From: Robiginitomaculum sp.
GTDB taxonomy: Bacteria; Pseudomonadota; Alphaproteobacteria; Caulobacterales; Maricaulaceae
Assembly: GCA_026993275.1 (NCBI GenBank)
Contig: JALWUB010000277.1
Span: 1-5,103, forward strand
Reading direction: 5' to 3'
Length of the DNA stretch: 5,103 bases
The position numbers and the translations under genes were made by a program. The notes beneath the pieces were generated by a model. That model made no database searches. It saw only the letters and a list, made by a program, of their open reading frames with translations, and was not told where the DNA came from. Shown here piece by piece: positions 1 through 5,103 of this stretch (position 1 is its first letter; each line of letters opens with the position of its first letter).

Positions 1-955
1 CCGTTTTCAGCGCCGCCAGCCCCTCCGCGACGCTGATCACCGGTTCATAGCCGAGTTCGCGCCGGGCCTTTTCGATATTGATGGTGCCCTCGCGGCGCAT
101 CATGCCGGCGGAAATGCGGATCAGCGGCGGCTCGCCCGGCAGGGACAGGGTGCGCCAGGTGCTTTCCAGAACAAAGGCCAGTGCCCCGGCGAGCCAGCCC
201 GGCACCGCCTTGTCCGGCGGGGTGACGCCTTGGGTTTGCACCAGGGCGGTGAAAAAATTGCGCAAACTGCGGGTGCCGTCATCGGTGATGAAATAGGCCT
301 CGCCGCCTTTGCCCTTTTCAAGCGCGAGCGCGATGCCGTGCACCAGATTGTCAATATGGGTGGTGCTGGTCAGCGCCCGGCCACCATCGACCCACATGAA
401 ACGCCCGGTCTCGATCATCTGCAGCACGATGGGCAAAATGGTCTTGTCGCCCGGCCCCCAGACCATGCGCGGACGCACCGATATGGTGCGAAAGCCAGGC
501 GCGTTGGCAGCCAGCACCGCCTTTTCCGCATGCGCCTTGGTGCGCGAATAGGGATAGGGCGCGCGCAGCGCCAGTGGTTCGGTCTCGTCGATATTGCGCA
601 TGTCCTGGCCATGAAACACCGAAGCCTCGGTGCCGATATGGATGAAGTGTTTCACCCCCGCCGCCTTGGCGGCCTCCAGCAATTGCCGCGTGCCGTCCAC
701 GTTGAGGCGCCAGAAATCCGCCCATTTGCCCCAGGGCTCCACCTTGGCGGCGGCATGGATGACGGCGTCCACGCCTTCAAGCTGTTCCGGCCGGACTTCG
801 CCCAGGGCACAGCGCACCGGCACCGCCCCGTTTGCCGCGGCAGCCGCATCGGACCGTGCCGAGCGCGACATGGCCAGCACCGCATGATCGCGGGCAAAAT
901 GGCGCGCCGCGGCGCCGCCGACAAAACCCGAGGCCCCGGTGATGAACAGGCGCAT
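1..955 (-). CDS. NAD-dependent epimerase/dehydratase (extended SDR, 3-beta-HSD-like), 3' end outside window
   Basis: The frame read leftward from the ATG at 955 stays open for 318 codons to the window edge, so the C-terminus is missing, probably by only a few residues. Visible motifs are a Rossmann NAD(P)-binding GASGFVG loop at residues 7-13, a DAVIHAAA strand at 63-70, candidate catalytic Thr/Ser at 109-112 (GTEAS), and the catalytic YxxxK as Y136/K140 (YSRTK). Later come RPRMVWGPGD around 161-170, THIDNLVHG near 199-207, and a C-terminal INIEKARRELGYEP block typical of extended SDRs. The YFITDDG stretch resembles the 3-beta-hydroxysteroid dehydrogenase branch. The likely role is a cytoplasmic NAD(P)-dependent oxidoreductase or epimerase acting on a sugar nucleotide, sterol-like or isoprenoid substrate; the substrate cannot be read from sequence. 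It is the last visible gene of the leftward cluster, 10 bp after the SPOR gene. The start is supported by AGGAG seven bases upstream. Family assignment is firm, specific function open. Confidence 0.9.
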   Translation of the reverse strand, partial: MRLFITGASGFVGGAAARHFARDHAVLAMSRSARSDAAAAANGAVPVRCALGEVRPEQLEGVDAVIHAAAKVEPWGKWADFWRLNVDGTRQLLEAAKAAGVKHFIHIGTEASVFHGQDMRNIDETEPLALRAPYPYSRTKAHAEKAVLAANAPGFRTISVRPRMVWGPGDKTILPIVLQMIETGRFMWVDGGRALTSTTHIDNLVHGIALALEKGKGGEAYFITDDGTRSLRNFFTALVQTQGVTPPDKAVPGWLAGALAFVLESTWRTLSLPGEPPLIRISAGMMRREGTINIEKARRELGYEPVISVAEGLAALKT

Positions 956-962
956 GGCGGCT

Positions 963-968
963 CTCCTA
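963..968 (-). promoter_or_regulatory. Ribosome binding site of the epimerase gene, overlapping the upstream stop codon
   Basis: Read on the minus strand this is TAGGAG. The TAG (968-966) is the stop codon of the SPOR gene, and AGGAG is a strong Shine-Dalgarno core seven bases before the epimerase ATG at 955. A ribosome terminating on the SPOR gene therefore sits on the initiation region of the next gene, which suggests translational coupling (inference). Confidence 0.8.
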
Positions 969-1907
969 GTAATGAATCACCAGGCAGTCCACCTGACTGG
1001 CCTTGAGGCGCGCACACCGCGCCCGCGCCTTGTCCTTTTGCGCAAACGCACCGGCATTCAAACGCCAGACCTGGCGCTTGTCCTTGAGGGTCTTGCGGTA
1101 GATGACTGGCCCGGCGGCGGCCAGATCCGCCGGCAGCTTGCGTTGCAGGCGCGTCCAGGCGGCTTGCGCCATGCGCCGGTCGGGAAAGGAGCCAACCTGC
1201 ACCGCATAGACACCGGCAGGGGGCGTCTCTGCGTTCTGGTCAGGCGCGGGTGCTGGGGCGTTGCTGGCAGGAGGAGGGGCTGGCTGGGCCGGTGCGGCAG
1301 GCGGTGCTGGCGGGGCGGGCGGTGCTGGCGCAGCGGGAGGCGGCGGAGCGGCGGCAGGGGCGGCCGTGGATGAGGCGCCCTGCAATTCACCATGCACCCG
1401 CTCATAGGCGGCCTTGGCCGGGGTGAACCCGGCGGCCATGGCGCGCTGGAACCACGACGCCGCGGCCTCGCGGTCTGCGGGCACGCCATCGCCATTATAG
1501 AGCATGGAGCCGACAAAATACATCGCCTGGCCATTGCCCCCGGCGGCGGCCTGGCGGTACCAGCGATACGCCGTCTCATAGCTTTGCGGCACGCCCAGGC
1601 CCTTGTCGTAAAGATTGCCGAGGCTGAGCTGGGCCTTGGCAAGGCCCTGTTTGGCGGCCTTGCCATACCATTGCGCCGCTTGGGTGTAATCCTGCGGCAG
1701 GCCCTGGCCGCGCTCGTACAAAAGCCCGACCAGATACTGATCCCGCGCATTGCCCTCGCGCGCCTTGAGCATCAGCCCGGCGACCATGGATTGACTGGGC
1801 GGGCGCAGGCTCTGGGCTGCGGCCGGCGCCGCCAGGACCAGCCCCATGACCAGCGCCGCCAGAATGGCCACACAGGACAATGCGCCGGGTTTTGCATGAT
1901 GCCTCAT
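966..1907 (-). CDS. Secreted Sel1-repeat and SPOR-domain envelope protein
   Basis: A 313-residue protein with four parts. Residues 1-31 are a Sec-type signal peptide: basic start, hydrophobic core around 10-25 and a likely signal peptidase I site after APAAA (31). Residues about 46-160 hold three Sel1-type TPR-like repeats, recognisable by repeated AxxxLGxLYxxGxGVPxxxxxAxxWYxxAAxxG patterns. Residues about 177-230 are an Ala/Pro-rich linker. Residues about 231-313 form a SPOR domain beginning YAVQVGSF. SPOR domains are known to bind glycan strands lacking stem peptides, typically at division septa, and Sel1 repeats mediate protein contacts, so a periplasmic cell-envelope or division role is inferred. 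Two cysteines in the SPOR domain (C298, C308) could form a disulfide. An upstream ATG at 1925 would add six residues and overlap aroC, but it has no Shine-Dalgarno; the ATG at 1907 has AGGAG five bases upstream and was preferred. No lipobox is placed to make it a lipoprotein. Confidence 0.92.
   Translation of the reverse strand: MRHHAKPGALSCVAILAALVMGLVLAAPAAAQSLRPPSQSMVAGLMLKAREGNARDQYLVGLLYERGQGLPQDYTQAAQWYGKAAKQGLAKAQLSLGNLYDKGLGVPQSYETAYRWYRQAAAGGNGQAMYFVGSMLYNGDGVPADREAAASWFQRAMAAGFTPAKAAYERVHGELQGASSTAAPAAAPPPPAAPAPPAPPAPPAAPAQPAPPPASNAPAPAPDQNAETPPAGVYAVQVGSFPDRRMAQAAWTRLQRKLPADLAAAGPVIYRKTLKDKRQVWRLNAGAFAQKDKARARCARLKASQVDCLVIHY
1218..1379 (-). repeat. Low-complexity Ala/Pro-rich linker coding segment
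   Basis: This segment encodes roughly residues 177-230 of the Sel1/SPOR protein, almost entirely Ala and Pro with repeated APP units, ending in a short D/Q/N/E-containing stretch. Within it an exact 13-bp direct repeat (GGCGGTGCTGGCG on the plus strand) occurs at 1300-1312 and 1318-1330, an 18-bp offset that equals six codons. Such linkers commonly span the periplasm between a membrane-proximal part and a SPOR domain. The repeat preserves frame, so slippage would change linker length without breaking the gene. Confidence 0.8.
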
Positions 1908-1912
1908 TCCCG

Positions 1913-1918
1913 CTCCTA
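1913..1918 (-). promoter_or_regulatory. Ribosome binding site of the SPOR gene, overlapping the aroC stop codon
   Basis: On the minus strand this reads TAGGAG. The TAG (1918-1916) ends aroC, and AGGAG lies five bases before the ATG at 1907. This site decides the start of the Sel1/SPOR gene, because the alternative ATG at 1925 lies upstream of it and has no comparable signal of its own. Confidence 0.8.
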
Positions 1919-2986
1919 TCCGCATTGCCCGCGGTGGCGCAGCTTGTGATCGGCGAGGACACAGGCGAGCATGGCTTCGGCGATGGGTGCGGCGCGCACG
2001 CCGACGCAGGGATCATGGCGGCCCCTGGTCTGGACCGTGATCTCCTCGCCCTTGCGGTTGATGCTCTGGCGCGGCGTCAGGATGGACGAGGTGGGCTTGA
2101 AGGCGATGCGCACGACCAGGTCCTGTCCGGTGGAAATGCCGCCCAGCACGCCGCCATTATTGTTGCCTGAAAACACCGGGCCGTTTTCGCCCATGCGCAT
2201 TTCATCGGCATTGGCCTCGCCCGAAAGCCGCACCGCGCCAAAGCCTGCGCCGATCTCGACGCCCTTGGCGGCCGGGATGGACATCATCGCCGCGGCCAGG
2301 TCTGCATCGAGCTTGCCATAGACCGGCGCGCCCCAGCCTGCGGGCACGCCATGGGCAATCACCTCGACAAGCGCGCCTACGGACGAGCCGGCCTTGCGGG
2401 TCCGGTCCAGCAGGGCCTCCCAGGCGGGCACGGTGCTCCGGCTTGGGCAAAACAGTGCATTGTTGCGCGTTTCGGCCCAGTCCCAGTCCGCGCGGCTGAC
2501 CGGCACATCGCCGATCTGCACCAGCGCCCCGGCAATGCGGATGCCTTCGCCCAGCACCTGGCGCGCCACCGCCCCTGCGGCAACGCGCACCGCAGTTTCG
2601 CGCGCCGAGGCGCGGCCGCCGCCGCGCGGGTCGCGAAAGCCGTATTTGGCATCATAGGCATAGTCTGCATGGCCGGGCCGGTAGGCCTCGGCGATGGCGT
2701 CATAGTCTTTGGAGCGGGCATCGGTGTTCTCGATCAGCAGGCTGATCGGTGTGCCGGTGGTGCGGTTGTTGTAGACGCCGGAGAGGATTTTCACCCGGTC
2801 GGCCTCGCGCCGCTGGGTCACATGGCGCGAGGTGCCGGGTCGGCGCGCATCCAGATAGGGCTGGATGATCTCTTCGGTCAGCAGATAGCCCGGCGGGCAG
2901 CCATCGACGACACAGCCAATGGCCGGGCCATGGCTTTCGCCCCAGGAGGTGAAACGGAACAGATGGCCGAAGGTGTTGTGGCTCAT
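1916..2986 (-). CDS. aroC: Chorismate synthase
   Basis: This 356-residue protein matches the usual length of bacterial chorismate synthase. The enzyme converts 5-enolpyruvylshikimate 3-phosphate to chorismate with loss of phosphate, using reduced FMN as a non-consumed cofactor. It is the last common step of aromatic amino acid, folate and quinone precursor synthesis, and is cytoplasmic. Diagnostic segments are all present: [15 protein letters not shown] at 6-20, the RRPG/HVTQRRE arginine-rich block at 48-61, [12 protein letters not shown] at 121-132, the [14 protein letters not shown] cofactor-site segment at 274-287, and RHDPC at 323-327 followed by the conserved C-terminal helix. No key residue appears to be missing. 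It follows the dnaJ-like gene by 30 bp and precedes the SPOR gene by 8 bp. The start at 2986 gives the canonical N-terminus, but only a weak ribosome binding site is visible upstream. Confidence 0.98.
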   Translation of the reverse strand: MSHNTFGHLFRFTSWGESHGPAIGCVVDGCPPGYLLTEEIIQPYLDARRPGTSRHVTQRREADRVKILSGVYNNRTTGTPISLLIENTDARSKDYDAIAEAYRPGHADYAYDAKYGFRDPRGGGRASARETAVRVAAGAVARQVLGEGIRIAGALVQIGDVPVSRADWDWAETRNNALFCPSRSTVPAWEALLDRTRKAGSSVGALVEVIAHGVPAGWGAPVYGKLDADLAAAMMSIPAAKGVEIGAGFGAVRLSGEANADEMRMGENGPVFSGNNNGGVLGGISTGQDLVVRIAFKPTSSILTPRQSINRKGEEITVQTRGRHDPCVGVRAAPIAEAMLACVLADHKLRHRGQCG

Positions 2987-3016
2987 GGGCGCACCATACC
3001 CGAATGGGCGCAGGCC

Positions 3017-3802
3017 TCAAGCCACGGGGCGCAAGGGATTGGCCCAGAGGCGGGTGAAGCGGCCGAGGGCATCGCCCAGGCTTTCGCCGCGCCGCGCCTT
3101 CAGGGTGATGAACAGGTGCCCCGCCGGCCGCGTGCCGCATGCAGGCAGGCCCTGGCCAGCAAGGCGCAGGACACGGCCATGGTGCGACAAGGGCGGAATG
3201 CGCACCTTGAGCAGGCCGCGCGGCGTGCGCACCAAAGCCGTGCCGCCATTGCGCAAGCGATTCAGCGCCAGCCAGTGCTGCACATGCAGATCGCGGCCCT
3301 TGAGCACGTTCCGCTCGTGCGCCAGCAGGGTAATGCGCACCCGCACATCGCCCGGCTCTCCGCCATGGCGCCCGGGCGCGCCTGCGCCGCGCAGGCGGAT
3401 GACCGTGCCGGGCGCGCATCCGGCCGGGCAATGCACATCAAGCGCGCGGCCGTCCGGCAGGCTGACCCGGCGCACCGCACCGTGCACCATGTCCTTCAGG
3501 CTGAGAGAGAGGACCGCCGCCATGTCCGCGCCCCGTTCCCTTTCCGGCGATGCAGGGGCCTTGCGGGCCGCTTTCCAGAAACGCGAGACCAGGGCGCGGC
3601 GCCGTTCCGCGCGCACTGTGGCGGGGTCATTGGCAATGGTCCGAAAGGCCGTGTGCAAAGCCTGGAAGGCCTGTGCGTTGCCGCCCGGCGCATCCGGGTG
3701 GCAGCGTTTGGCCAGGCGGCGGAAGGCGGCGCGCGCCTCGTCAAGGCTGGCCCCACGGGACAGGCCCAGCCGGGCGCGGGCCAGATGCAGCGAATCACTC
3801 AT
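3017..3802 (-). CDS. DnaJ-family co-chaperone (J domain plus CTD, no zinc finger)
   Basis: A 261-residue protein. The J domain occupies about residues 1-57, with the essential HPD tripeptide at 35-37 after a basic helix II (AFRRLAKRC). After a short basic linker (about 58-95, without the usual Gly/Phe-rich character) come two beta-rich peptide-binding segments. CTD-I is about 96-165, with [16 protein letters not shown] and [12 protein letters not shown] motifs. CTD-II is about 166-235, with [24 protein letters not shown] and [10 protein letters not shown]. There is no CxxCxGxG zinc-binding region, so it resembles CbpA-like (class B) J proteins that stimulate DnaK ATPase and deliver substrates. 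The frame extends upstream to an ATG at 3874, but that would overlap pdxH and add a 24-residue extension foreign to the family. The ATG at 3802 places HPD at its normal distance from the start. No clear Shine-Dalgarno precedes it. It is the first gene of the leftward cluster, divergent from pdxH. Confidence 0.88.
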   Translation of the reverse strand: MSDSLHLARARLGLSRGASLDEARAAFRRLAKRCHPDAPGGNAQAFQALHTAFRTIANDPATVRAERRRALVSRFWKAARKAPASPERERGADMAAVLSLSLKDMVHGAVRRVSLPDGRALDVHCPAGCAPGTVIRLRGAGAPGRHGGEPGDVRVRITLLAHERNVLKGRDLHVQHWLALNRLRNGGTALVRTPRGLLKVRIPPLSHHGRVLRLAGQGLPACGTRPAGHLFITLKARRGESLGDALGRFTRLWANPLRPVA

Positions 3803-3863
3803 GCGCAAAAAGCTAGCGAAACCGGGTAATCGAGGCGTAAACAGAAGCAGCAGAGGAGAGCCC
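3803..3863. promoter_or_regulatory. Divergent intergenic region between the dnaJ-like gene and pdxH
   Basis: These 61 bases separate two divergently read genes and, by position, should hold the promoters of both pdxH and the leftward dnaJ-aroC-SPOR-epimerase cluster. The stretch is more A+T-rich than its surroundings and contains the palindrome GCTAGC near 3812. I could not find convincing -35/-10 pairs on either strand, so the assignment rests on gene arrangement alone. Confidence 0.45.
3853..3858 (+). promoter_or_regulatory. Ribosome binding site of pdxH
   Basis: GAGGAG lies five bases upstream of the ATG at 3864. It fixes the pdxH start within a frame that stays open far upstream (to 2919), where it only shadows the minus-strand genes. 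Confidence 0.8.
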
Positions 3864-4532
3864 ATGACCGACAAGCCGCTGATCCCGCCAAGCCCGAGCG
3901 AAGCCGACTATCACGACACCGCCCGGGACGAGCCCGGGGAGCTGTTTTCACGCCAGGACCCGATTGCGCTTTTTGCCGACTGGATGGCCATGGCGGTGAA
4001 AAAAGAGCCCAATGACGCCAATGCCCTGTGCCTGGCCACCGTGGATGCCGATGGCATGCCCGATGCGCGCATGGTGCTGCTCAAGGATTTCGATGAACGC
4101 GGCTTTGTCTTCTACACCAACACATTAAGCGCCAAGGGCCGGGAGCTGGCCGCCAACCCGAAGGCCGCCATGGTGTTTCACTGGAAGAGCATCCGCCGCC
4201 AGGTGCGCCTGCGCGGCGGCGTCAGCCCGGTGAGCGAAGCGGAGGCCGACGCCTATTTTGCCAGCCGCGCCCGCGATTCGCGCATTGGCGCCTGGGCATC
4301 GAAACAGTCCCAGCCGCTGGAAAGCCGCTTTGCGCTGGAAAAGCGCGTTGCCGCAAAAGCCGCCAAATTCGGCCTTGGGCCAGTGCCGCGCCCGCCTTTC
4401 TGGTCTGGCTACCGGCTGATCCCGGTGCAGATGGAGTTCTGGCGCGACCGGCCATTTCGCCTGCATGACCGCCTGCAGTTTTTCCGCGCCAATCCGGAGG
4501 CACCCTGGCAAAGCCGGAGGCTGTATCCGTAA
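3864..4532 (+). CDS. pdxH: Pyridoxamine/pyridoxine 5'-phosphate oxidase
   Basis: A 222-residue protein, close to the usual size of bacterial PdxH. The FMN-dependent cytoplasmic enzyme oxidises pyridoxamine or pyridoxine 5'-phosphate to pyridoxal 5'-phosphate with oxygen, in vitamin B6 synthesis and salvage. Visible family features are [21 protein letters not shown] (about 54-74), [15 protein letters not shown] (81-95), [14 protein letters not shown] (105-118), [20 protein letters not shown] (131-150), and the C-terminal signature [11 protein letters not shown]...[13 protein letters not shown] (177-203) ending in RRLYP. The Arg and His that in E. coli PdxH contact the PLP ring (R197/H199 there) correspond to R199 and H201 here. 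The flavin-binding RxVLLK and S-x-K elements are intact. It is divergent from the dnaJ-like gene, and a plus-strand transporter gene follows after 98 bp. The start is chosen on the ribosome binding site at 3853 and the length match. Confidence 0.97.
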   Translation: MTDKPLIPPSPSEADYHDTARDEPGELFSRQDPIALFADWMAMAVKKEPNDANALCLATVDADGMPDARMVLLKDFDERGFVFYTNTLSAKGRELAANPKAAMVFHWKSIRRQVRLRGGVSPVSEAEADAYFASRARDSRIGAWASKQSQPLESRFALEKRVAAKAAKFGLGPVPRPPFWSGYRLIPVQMEFWRDRPFRLHDRLQFFRANPEAPWQSRRLYP

Positions 4533-4630
4533 ACAGCAGAGCGGGCAGGGGGCTTTACAAGTCCGTCTGAAGGGCGCATAGGCGCGCCACTTCTGCCCAT
4601 GCAGCCCCCAAAATTCTGTCAGGACCGGTC
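4533..4630 (+). other. Intergenic region between pdxH and the SulP transporter gene
   Basis: The 98 bases hold no gene. A TTTACA at 4554-4559 followed 17 bases later by CATAGG (4577-4582) is a weak candidate promoter for the transporter: good -35 match, poor -10. Complementary segments are present: GGGCAG 4543-4548 with CTGCCC 4593-4598, and GGGGGCT 4548-4554 with AGCCCCC 4603-4609, the latter followed by AAAA. None forms a compact hairpin followed by a T tract, so I do not call a terminator. The palindrome GGCGCGCC lies at 4581-4588. Confidence 0.4.
4621..4624 (+). promoter_or_regulatory. Ribosome binding site of the SulP transporter gene
   Basis: AGGA lies six bases upstream of the ATG at 4631, a normal spacing. 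It supports that ATG as the start; the encoded N-terminus also begins at the position expected for the family. Confidence 0.6.
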
Positions 4631-5103
4631 ATGCCACGCGTGAGGAAAAACCCGTTTCGCAATCTCAAGGGTGATATTTTCGGCGGCCTGACCGCCGCCG
4701 TGATCGCCCTGCCGCTGGCGCTGGCCTTTGGCGTCGCCTCCGGCCTTGGCCCGGCCGCCGGGCTTTACGGCGCCATCGCCACCGGCTTTTTTGCCGCGCT
4801 TTTTGGCGGCACCCCGGCGCAGGTGTCCGGCCCCACCGGGCCGATGACCGTGGTCATGGGCGCCATTGTCGCCAGCCATGCCGGCACATTGCCCGAGGCC
4901 TTCACCATCGTCATGATGGGCGGTGCCCTGCAGATTGCCTTTGGCCTGGCGCGGGTTGGCCGCTATGTGCGCTATACGCCCTATTCGGTGGTGTCGGGCT
5001 TCATGACCGGCATTGGCCTGATCATCATCATCATGCAGATGCTGCCCTTTCTGGGCCTGGACGCGGTCAAGGGCGGCCCGGTGGGCACGGTGCGGGCGCT
5101 GTT
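4631..5103 (+). CDS. SulP-family anion transporter, BicA-like (N-terminal part only)
   Basis: An open frame of 157 codons plus two bases runs off the right edge. SulP proteins are usually over 480 residues, so perhaps a third is visible. After a short basic N-terminus (MPRVRKNPFRNLKGD) the protein is strongly hydrophobic. A first segment lies at about 17-38 (GGLTAAVIALPLALAFGVAS), then about 42-60 (AGLYGAIATGFFAALFGG), the SulP hallmark QVSGPTGPMTVVM at 64-76, and further membrane segments at about 90-107 and 119-140. From memory the first 80 residues closely resemble cyanobacterial BicA, a sodium-dependent bicarbonate transporter, more than classical sulfate permeases. Substrate-deciding residues further along and any C-terminal STAS domain lie outside the window, so sulfate or another anion remains possible. 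It is an inner-membrane protein, likely its own transcription unit downstream of pdxH. Confidence 0.9.
   Translation, partial: MPRVRKNPFRNLKGDIFGGLTAAVIALPLALAFGVASGLGPAAGLYGAIATGFFAALFGGTPAQVSGPTGPMTVVMGAIVASHAGTLPEAFTIVMMGGALQIAFGLARVGRYVRYTPYSVVSGFMTGIGLIIIIMQMLPFLGLDAVKGGPVGTVRAL

Noticed and set aside
230..1006. 258-codon plus-strand open frame opposite the SDR gene
   Set aside because: It is antisense to a clearly coding frame with GxxGxxG and YxxxK motifs, and shows no domain of its own.
1908..1925. Six-residue N-terminal extension of the Sel1/SPOR protein from the ATG at 1925
   Set aside because: No ribosome binding site precedes it, whereas the ATG at 1907 has AGGAG at ideal spacing and gives a normal signal peptide.
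2351..3829. 492-codon plus-strand open frame opposite aroC and the dnaJ-like gene
   Set aside because: It lies antisense to two genes with complete family motifs, and its translation is Arg/Ala/Gly-rich with no recognisable domain. Long antisense frames are expected in GC-rich DNA.
2919..3863. Upstream part of the open frame that ends with pdxH, which could suggest a 537-residue fusion
   Set aside because: The upstream part is antisense to aroC and the dnaJ-like gene and is Arg/Pro-rich without motifs. The ribosome binding site at 3853 and the PdxH length fix the start at 3864.
4581..4588. GGCGCGCC palindrome as a protein-binding operator
   Set aside because: Eight-base GC palindromes arise often by chance in such DNA, and nothing else marks it as a site.
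4543..4614. Rho-independent terminator after pdxH
   Set aside because: The complementary arms are about 50 bases apart and no T tract follows on the plus strand; the AAAA at 4610-4613 is not followed by a compact hairpin on the minus strand either.
4619..4879. 86-codon minus-strand open frame within the transporter gene
   Set aside because: It is antisense to a frame with clear SulP motifs, and its Gly/Ala/Lys-rich translation has no recognisable features.

Overview
This 5.1 kb window is G+C-rich chromosomal DNA, probably from an alphaproteobacterium. The evidence is the strong GC bias at third codon positions, the SPOR/Sel1 protein style, and dnaJ-like, pdxH and aroC genes lying together, a neighbourhood I recall from that class. 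I cannot place it to genus. It looks like an ordinary, densely packed housekeeping region. I see no mobile element, CRISPR array, tRNA or rRNA gene, phage gene or defence system.

Layout. Four genes run leftward on the minus strand from about 3802 to beyond the left edge. In transcription order they are a zinc-finger-less DnaJ-type co-chaperone (3017-3802), chorismate synthase aroC (1916-2986), a secreted Sel1-repeat/SPOR envelope protein (966-1907), and an extended-SDR NAD-dependent epimerase/dehydratase or 3-beta-HSD-like protein (1-955, C-terminus cut off). A 61-bp divergent intergenic region (3803-3863) separates them from pdxH (3864-4532, plus strand), which encodes pyridoxamine/pyridoxine 5'-phosphate oxidase. 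After a 98-bp gap a SulP-family anion transporter begins at 4631 and runs off the right edge. Its N-terminal third closely resembles BicA-type bicarbonate transporters.

How the genes relate. The minus-strand genes are separated by 30, 8 and 10 bp and are probably one operon. At two successive junctions (aroC to the SPOR gene, and the SPOR gene to the epimerase) the upstream TAG stop codon is part of a TAGGAG Shine-Dalgarno sequence, which suggests translational coupling. The products do not form one obvious pathway: protein folding, the last step of chorismate synthesis, a septal or peptidoglycan-binding envelope protein, and a nucleotide-cofactor oxidoreductase. PdxH makes pyridoxal 5'-phosphate, and the transporter appears to be a separate unit.

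The many long overlapping open frames in other phases are high-GC shadows of these six genes. No previously undescribed system is evident. The points most worth a second look are the BicA-like transporter, the repeated stop/ribosome-binding-site junctions, and a Sel1-SPOR protein inside an aroC operon.
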